Below, piece after piece: positions 57,886 to 64,000 of a DNA stretch of 64,000 nucleotides. The notes beneath the pieces were generated by a model. The model was not told where the DNA came from and searched no databases. It worked only from the letters and a program-made list of their open reading frames with translations. Both the position numbers and the translations under genes were made by a program. Source of the DNA: Cymodocea nodosa (lineage: Eukaryota; Streptophyta; Magnoliopsida; Alismatales; Cymodoceaceae); assembly GCA_036874045.1 (NCBI GenBank), contig CM072338.1, forward strand, positions 16,390,501 to 16,454,500. The letters run 5' to 3'. Numbering within the stretch: position 1 is the first letter of the stretch; each line of letters opens with the position of its first letter.

Positions 57886-59073
57886 ATGGGCGCCGGCGGC
57901 CGCATGTTAGCCCAGGAGGAAGAGGAGCGAGCAAGGGAGGAGAAGGAGCAACGGCAACACCGCCGTAGCCAGTCCGAAACGTTCCGCCGCGTGCCGGTGG
58001 AGAAGCCTCCCTTTACCCTGAGCCAGATCAAGAAGGCCATCCCGCCTCACTGCTTTAACAGATCCATACCACGCTCCTTCTCCTACGTCGTCTACGACCT
58101 CGCCATTTCCTCTCTACTCCTCTACCTTGCCCTTACCTGCATCCCGGTCCTTCCTCCCACGCTCCGCCTTCTCGCCTGGCCCCTCTACTGGTGCGCCCAG
58201 GGATGCGTCCTCACCGGGGTGTGGGTCATCGCCCACGAGTGTGGCCACCACGCATTCTCCAACTACGCCATCCTCGACGACGTCGTTGGGCTCGTCCTCC
58301 ACTCCGCCCTCCTCGTCCCATACTTCTCCTGGAAGTACAGCCACCGCCGCCACCACTCCAACACAGGGAGCATGGAGCGCGACGAGGTGTTCGTGCCCAA
58401 GCCAAAGTCGCAGGTCCCGTGGTTCTCCAAGTACCTCAACAACCCGCCGGGGCGGTTCCTCGTCATCCTCGCCCAGCTGACTCTTGGGTGGCCCCTCTAC
58501 CTCGCCTTCAACGCCTCTGGCCGCTACTACGACCGGTTCGCATGCCACTTCGACCCATACGGTCCCATTTACTCCGAAAGGGAGCAGGCCCAGATCTTCA
58601 TCTCCGACGCCGGGTTCCTCGCCGTGCTTTACGGTCTGTACCGGTTGGCGACGGCTTTCTCGGTGGGTTGGGTGGTACGCGTTTACGGGGTTCCGCTGAT
58701 GATCGTGAACGGGTTCCTGGTTCTGATCACCTACCTCCAGCACACCCACCCTTCTCTCCCCCACTACGATTCGTCGGAGTGGGATTGGCTACGAGGCGCG
58801 CTCGCCACCGTGGACCGGGACTACGGGGTGCTGAACAAGGTGTTCCACAACATCACGGACACGCACGTGGCCCACCACTTGTTCTCGACAATGCCTCACT
58901 ACCACGCGGAGGAGGCGACGAAGGCCATCAAGCCCATCCTCCGTGACTACTACCGGTGCGACGGGACGCCGGTAGCCTCGGCTCTGTGGAGGGAGGTGAA
59001 GGAGTGCCTCTACGTGGAGCCGGACGACGACTCCCCCAACAATGGCATCTTCTGGTACAGGAACAAGTTGTAG
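57886..59073 (+). CDS. FAD2: Omega-6 (delta-12) oleate desaturase, endoplasmic reticulum
   Basis: 395 aa, a little longer than the usual 380-390, from ATG 57886 in good context (AACCATGG). Upstream in-frame codons exist but do not belong to the family. The enzyme introduces the delta-12 double bond into phosphatidylcholine-bound oleate to give linoleate, with electrons from cytochrome b5. Visible features are the MGAGGRM N-terminus, the three diiron histidine boxes HECGH (117-121), HRRHH (153-157) and HVAHH (327-331), hydrophobic segments at about 70-110, 130-147, 192-210 and 240-285, and the aromatic C-terminal ER-retrieval signal YRNKL. The coding region has no intron, as usual for FAD2, and is strongly GC-rich with mostly C/G third positions, in sharp contrast to its AT-rich surroundings. 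No break or missing catalytic residue is seen. Box sequences distinguish it from plastid FAD6 and FAD3. Confidence 0.98.
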   Translation: MGAGGRMLAQEEEERAREEKEQRQHRRSQSETFRRVPVEKPPFTLSQIKKAIPPHCFNRSIPRSFSYVVYDLAISSLLLYLALTCIPVLPPTLRLLAWPLYWCAQGCVLTGVWVIAHECGHHAFSNYAILDDVVGLVLHSALLVPYFSWKYSHRRHHSNTGSMERDEVFVPKPKSQVPWFSKYLNNPPGRFLVILAQLTLGWPLYLAFNASGRYYDRFACHFDPYGPIYSEREQAQIFISDAGFLAVLYGLYRLATAFSVGWVVRVYGVPLMIVNGFLVLITYLQHTHPSLPHYDSSEWDWLRGALATVDRDYGVLNKVFHNITDTHVAHHLFSTMPHYHAEEATKAIKPILRDYYRCDGTPVASALWREVKECLYVEPDDDSPNNGIFWYRNKL

Positions 59074-59352
59074 CTTCGCCCCCTTCCTGTCTCCTCTTCC
59101 TAGGAGCTAGGCTAGCCGCCGCCGGCACTCGTCCCTTGTCTTGTTGGTCGTCCATCGTCATCTTCCATGTGTTTGGGTTGTGTGACCTTTACCTCTTGTG
59201 GAATAATGTGTTGTTTTAGATCTCTGCCGAAGAATAGGTGGGAAGGCTGGGCATTAGAAAATTTTTTTGGGGTCATGGGTCGTTTGGGCATATCGGCGTC
59301 TTTCTTTTTTCCACTTGTCTTCTTGTTTTTCATCTGCCACCAATATTTATTC

Positions 59353-59358
59353 AATAAA
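59353..59358 (+). terminator. FAD2 polyadenylation signal candidate
   Basis: AATAAA 280 bp after the FAD2 stop codon, in T-rich 3' UTR-like DNA. Confidence 0.55.
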
Positions 59359-60230
59359 TGGTAGGTCTAAGGTGCCTCCCGTCCTGTACTCTTACTTATC
59401 TAATTACCCTTACCCTGGCGTTTCCCTACTTTTATTCTTGTAATTCCTGTATCGGGATTTCTTTTCCGATTTGTGGTTCCGGCGATGTCGACACGATTTC
59501 CTTTTATCCTGGGGTGGAGGCGCGCGCCTTCTGTCACGTCCACAAGCCACGGTCCGCAATTATTAGCACCTTCCTCGTCCACTCATAAAGGAGGGGGGGG
59601 GGGGGGGGGGGGGGGGGTGGACGATGGCCGCTCTCCTCCACCAGTTCACCTCCTTCATCCAACGCAATTATGGGAAGACCCCGATAAGCACATGTTTCGT
59701 GGCGCTGGTTTATAAGTTTTGTTGTTATGCTAAAATCAATTAATAATGCTTTAAAAAATTCATTGGATAAAAAAAAAAAACTTTTCCTAGATAAATCCTG
59801 TGAAGAAGGAATTTGACAATTTGATTGGGTCGATTCATGTACACGGCGGGTATAGGGAAAGAAGAAGTATTTTTTCTTAGGCAGTATTTGATTGTAATAT
59901 TAGAGTTTTATTCAAACGATGTCGTTTATTATTATTTTTCACTGGTAAATGCCAATCGTTAATCAAAGAATAATTTAGTCAATCAACCCCCTTCCAATAG
60001 TATTTCAGGTAATGTGATATGACCCAAGCACGCGTGCCACATGGATGACCCGTTTAAATCAGACAAGTCATCACTAAAAAGAGTACAGCCTAGCCTGGGT
60101 ATCGTCACGACACTATATATCTAATACTTTATATTGAATCTAAATTTGAAGTATTTAGACTATCTTAAATTTAATTTTAATATATTATTTTATAATATTA
60201 AAGGTATTATTAATGAAGAATAAGCAGTGA
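59359..60230. other. Intergenic DNA downstream of FAD2
   Basis: Contains the 25-G run at 59593-59617 within GC-rich sequence, then AT-rich DNA from 59710. No gene recognised. Confidence 0.5.
59593..59617 (+). repeat. Poly-G run of 25
   Basis: An uninterrupted stretch of 25 G, preceded by GGA and followed by TGG. Such runs can form G-quadruplexes and are prone to length errors in sequencing, so the exact length is uncertain. Confidence 0.9.
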
Positions 60231-60960
60231 CATGATTTGAATCAGCAAGGCGACATATTAATTACCATTCGAGTTGTCTTTTCTCGCAAAAGAGAGGGAT
60301 CTATCACACTAATTTTCTTGTCTGTGGTTGATATTGGAAGTAACATTTTGCGCAACGACGCCGCCCTAACCAGACGTCACGCGTCAGCAGAGAACCCTAA
60401 TCCATCGAAGGATTACGGATGGAGTGGAGCAAATGCAAGGCCGACAAGGAGAAGAGACAAAAGATTGGGGATCCAGAAACCGTCGTCGACGGAGATGTCG
60501 TCAAACCCTATCTTCGTCGGACGATGATGTGATGTGTGGCTGAAAGGTAAACATATCTTTTCCTTGAAATTGTTACCTTCCTACGTCGTCGGGAAACTTG
60601 CCGTGGCCGACCCGCCCCTTCGTTCCTTCCACGATCAACGGTAGGTACTTCCTCTGCGTCGGCTCCGCTCCAGCTCCACCGCAGCAGCTGGTCTCTGCTC
60701 GCTTACTTTCTGATCGCCGCCGTGGCGCGGTGCCGTTTCACACCACAAAAATGCAACCCTTGCCCTCCCCTGACCGGCGGGTCCCACGGGGACCCGCTCA
60801 ATGAAATATTCGGTTCTCTGTTAGGGTTGGGCCCAACCCGAAGCACTCCATTTTGAGCCCGTAAACAATATTTTAATATTTCAAGGTACAAAAGTAAATG
60901 TTGTACCTGCACTTCCATTTCAAGGAATTGTGACCCATCCCCACAATGAGATATCATGGG
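60231..60960. promoter_or_regulatory. GC-rich island with promoter or 5'-leader features
   Basis: Contains AACCCTAA (about 60393), AAACCCTA (about 60502) and GGGCCCAACCC (about 60829), which resemble telo-box and site II motifs common near plant transcription starts, plus a good splice donor (GAAAG|GTAAAC, about 60546). A 37-codon ORF (60419-60532, MEWSKCKADKEKRQKIG...) is highly charged but matches no family I know. Probably the start of a transcription unit or a decayed gene end; the direction is not settled. Confidence 0.35.
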
Positions 60961-61880
60961 TAATATCGTCCGACAAGAGCTAGGCCAGCTTTCTTCTGGG
61001 AAAGGCTTCTCTTTCTATTCCATGTATGTCTTGACTTCTTCTACTCTGTTCTCCCTATCGCAAGGCACAACAAGGAATGACTAAGGTGGTGGCCTAATAT
61101 ATATGGAAAATAGACCATCATCCTCATTTGGGAGGTTCCCATAGGCTTTCATTGGAGAGGCATTAAATAGAAAATTCCATGGTATCTAAGAATTCCTCTC
61201 ATGAAAATGAAAAATGTCATCACATGGCTATAATGTTTATTTATTTTCAATTGCAAATGCCCTGGTTTTTTTTTTTTGGTAAAGTTGCTTATAGAATGGT
61301 TGAGAATGAAAATGAATGATACATACTGATGTGGGTATCATTGTCCCAGAGACATCAATTAGAGGTAGGCCAATTTTACCAAACAAGGCTTGAAAGTGTA
61401 ACTGCAAAATATTCTTAAAAGTGTTGGAAACAGACTTATAGAACTACAACACAAGAAATACAACATGATGTAAATATGTAACTTTATCTTTGCAATTATG
61501 GAGATTTAGTTTGCGGTATCAAAGTTTTAAATGAATAGATTAATGGTTACATTGAGCTACTATAGTTTCTTATTGTTTGTATTAATGAAATGATTGAATC
61601 AACTAAATACTGACATCAACCGCACCTTATCAAGTCTAAAATAAATTTAGCATTTGATGTATGTTTGTTGGGTTCGAAGATGTCACGAGCATGTACTTCA
61701 AATAATTCTTGACATTTTGTGACCAACATGCTTTAATTATCAAGCATGTTGATATTTGGAAACCCACGCTGCATGCCTGAGGATCAACGAATCGTAACTC
61801 GGCACAAATGTGTAAATGATGTCTTCCATCTTGATTGGTGACTAGTTAGATTTAATAGTTTTATGATCAGAGAAAAGTAT

Positions 61881-61902
61881 TGTGTGTGCGTGTGTGTGTG
61901 TG
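61881..61902. repeat. (TG)n microsatellite
   Basis: TGTGTGTGCGTGTGTGTGTG-type tract with one C interruption, followed by a T run. Confidence 0.9.
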
Positions 61903-62214
61903 TTTTTTTAAAAAAATTTTGTATTTAAAATGTAAAATCATAAAAATATAAATTCTTAGAGTGACCCTTGTCATTTTTTCCACCCCTATACGTATATAAT
62001 AATGGAATAATGCTAGAAGAAAGTGTACACGGCTGGTACTCCAAAGCCATCTTCTTGACTTATTTTAAGTCTTTGATTTTCTACAACTACCGCGCTTACT
62101 CGTAATCTTATGGGGGAGTGTCTAATGAGCAACTTTACGAAATATAAATCTTAATATAATTATTTATTTATCGTTGAAAATAGTCTTATATCATTTAAGT
62201 AAAAAATAACTTTA

Positions 62215-62237
62215 CATATATATATATATATATATAA
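62215..62237. repeat. (TA)n microsatellite
   Basis: Uninterrupted TA dinucleotide run of about 11 units. Confidence 0.9.
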
Positions 62238-63539
62238 ATTTCTTTTAATTATTAATAATTGATTTTGACTTAGATTTTTGCATGATATCAGAATATGTTT
62301 ACACATATTTACTAGTAAATAATTATAGATATATGCTAATTCCCTTCATTTATTGCCTATTAATATTAAGTTGAATTTTCACGGTTTCTGAGTAGATTTC
62401 AGAATAAAGTATGTTTTCGATGTGGAGTGAAAATGTTAATTTTTGTTAAATTAATTATGTTTAATACAATGCCGTTCAGGTTCGTCTTATCTCAAGGTCT
62501 AAAGTCCAGAGATTAGACGTGACATTAGGACTCGATTTGGTTAGAAAACGTGGATCTTTGATTTATCAAGAGAAGATGGTAACACGTGTGCTTTTCTTAT
62601 GCACGGTGGTTCGTAAATTTCGATTTGGTCAACATAGATGGCTACGTTTAATAATACCGAAGATTGTGCGGTGTTGGATTAGGCTGGACTATATGTATCT
62701 AACAGTGATGGGTCGTTCAACTCATCGGCATCATAACTCAGAAGGTGGTTGGTGTTAATATATATATATGTATATATATCTCAGTATACATAGAGAGAGA
62801 GATATATGCAAGTAATTTTCAGTTAATGTACTTAAATTGCATGATAAACGTTTATGGTAATTTTAGTTATATGTGTTTATAATAATATTGAACTCTTAAA
62901 CAACGAAAAAAGGTTATTATTGACGCCTACAATTGAAAATGTTATAGTTATTTATCTTATAGTTTATATATATCAACTTCAAATGTATGATATATCAATG
63001 GTAAAGATTATATTTAAAATAAATAGATGCCTTTTCTTTATAATCATTTATTTTAGGTACAATCTTTATTGTTAATAGATTCTAAATTAATGTATTAAAT
63101 TATAAGATAGATAATATTTTTAACTATAAATATCTACAACGTCGTTGAATTTTTTTAAGATAATACATTGGTCGATGCATCTTCTTTGTTTACCAGACAT
63201 CAATCAGCCAAGAATTAATCTGTTGTAATTTTCTTTTCCTCCCTTTCAAGAGAGATTTATTACCGGCAGCTTGAACATTACCTGCCACATCTTATAAGCA
63301 ACACAAAAAGAATACTTCATGTGATTTCAAAATAAAATGAATGCAATGTACCTTTGAGTGACTTTCCAAGAACTGCCAAGAGACCACTTTAAACCTTCGT
63401 TGGAAAGTTGCAGTGGATGAGTTGTGGGTTGGGATCTAATCTCTTAACTTAAAGAAGCTAACATGGTCACATGCAAGTGGGTGTTTATAGTCTATGTACA
63501 AACCATGGTTATGAAATAAGTAAGAAATTTGAAAGAGAA

Positions 63540-64000
63540 CTATTTTGATATATGTTATTTATTGATAAAAATTGAATATATGAAATGTAGGTTTAAAGAA
63601 AATAGAAATAATGATGAAGATATGTACTTACATGGTCATGAGATTATAATTTTAAAATTTTTAAATACTTAAGATCTATAATAAGTAGTAATGATGGAAT
63701 TATAGAGGATGTTATTTATATGATTAAAACAGGATGGATGAAGTGAATAAATGTTTTTGAAATGTTATATTATGATGTAAGAGGATATATTTAAAATTAA
63801 AATGAAAATTCTATATAACTATCATTCTCTTGGTTATACTTTATGACTTAGTATGTTGAGTTGTAAAGTATGAACATTTGTAAAAAATTAATGTTGTAGA
63901 AATGTGAATAATTACATAGATGAATAATAATACCATAAAAAGAGAAGTTCAAAAATGATTTTATTAGGAATAAAATAGGAGTTATACAAATCAAAAATAA
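63540..64000 (+). mobile_element. RTE LINE remnant, cut by the window edge
   Basis: Closely similar to 8460-8880: shared text includes AAAATTGAATATATGAAAT, GAATAATGATGAA-like and GATTAAAA-x-AGGATG-x-ATGAAGTG. It stops where the reverse transcriptase C-terminal motif would begin, because the window ends. It belongs to the same family as the remnants in the CW intron. Confidence 0.75.

Larger units (their letters stand above)
60961..63540. other. AT-rich intergenic DNA
   Basis: No coding motif recognised. It includes a (TG)n tract at 61881-61902, (TA)n tracts at 62215-62237 and 62757-62779, and an open stretch 62519-62758 without recognisable motif. Confidence 0.5.

Noticed and set aside
58114-58764. 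216-codon open frame on the - strand inside FAD2
   Set aside because: Caused by high GC content at third positions of FAD2; antisense shadow.

Overview
This 64 kb window is plant nuclear DNA, most likely from a monocot. It is AT-rich overall, with spliceosomal genes, AT-rich introns, copia, RTE/L1, PIF/Harbinger and CACTA transposable elements, and one very GC-rich intronless gene for a plant microsomal oleate desaturase (FAD2). No bacterial, organellar or viral gene was seen. Species cannot be read from the sequence.

Layout. (1) 1.6-12.9 kb: the 3' part of a CW-type zinc-finger gene on the + strand. Its last two exons are separated by an intron of about 10 kb. That intron holds an RTE-type LINE remnant that was itself hit by a complete but dead 5.0 kb Ty1/copia element (124 bp LTRs, ACACC target duplication), plus further RTE and L1 remnants. 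(2) 15.3-16.7 kb: low-complexity triplet DNA and AT-rich palindromic repeats. (3) 17.5-18.5 kb: an intronless 337-aa plant protein of unknown function on the - strand. (4) 19.3-21.2 kb: exons of a small, probably plastid-targeted, unrecognised protein on the - strand. (5) 21.6-36.8 kb: a tandem segmental duplication carrying two paralogous three-exon genes for a CCCH-KH-CCCH RNA-binding protein, both on the - strand. Their divergence is very uneven along the gene, one copy has a GC splice donor, and their TATA boxes differ. (6) 37.3-53.6 kb: a transposon nest. Remnants of a CACTA (En/Spm, TNP2) element on the - strand lie on both sides of two convergent PIF/Harbinger elements (38642-43499 on +, about 44034-50902 on -). 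Each Harbinger has a Myb/SANT-like ORF, a DDE transposase and its own minisatellite in the 5' leader. The second also carries a 1.88 kb candidate solo LTR containing an unusual array of hairpin-forming repeats. (7) 53.6-57.6 kb: no recognisable gene. (8) 57.9-59.1 kb: FAD2, intact. (9) 59.1-64 kb: mostly intergenic, with a 25-G run, a GC-rich island with telo-box-like motifs around 60.4-60.8 kb, microsatellites, and another copy of the RTE LINE at the right edge.

The host genes do not form a pathway. FAD2 makes linoleate in the ER, the CCCH-KH proteins should bind RNA, and the CW protein should read histone H3 methylation. The main themes are transposon nesting, including inside gene introns, and recent tandem gene duplication.
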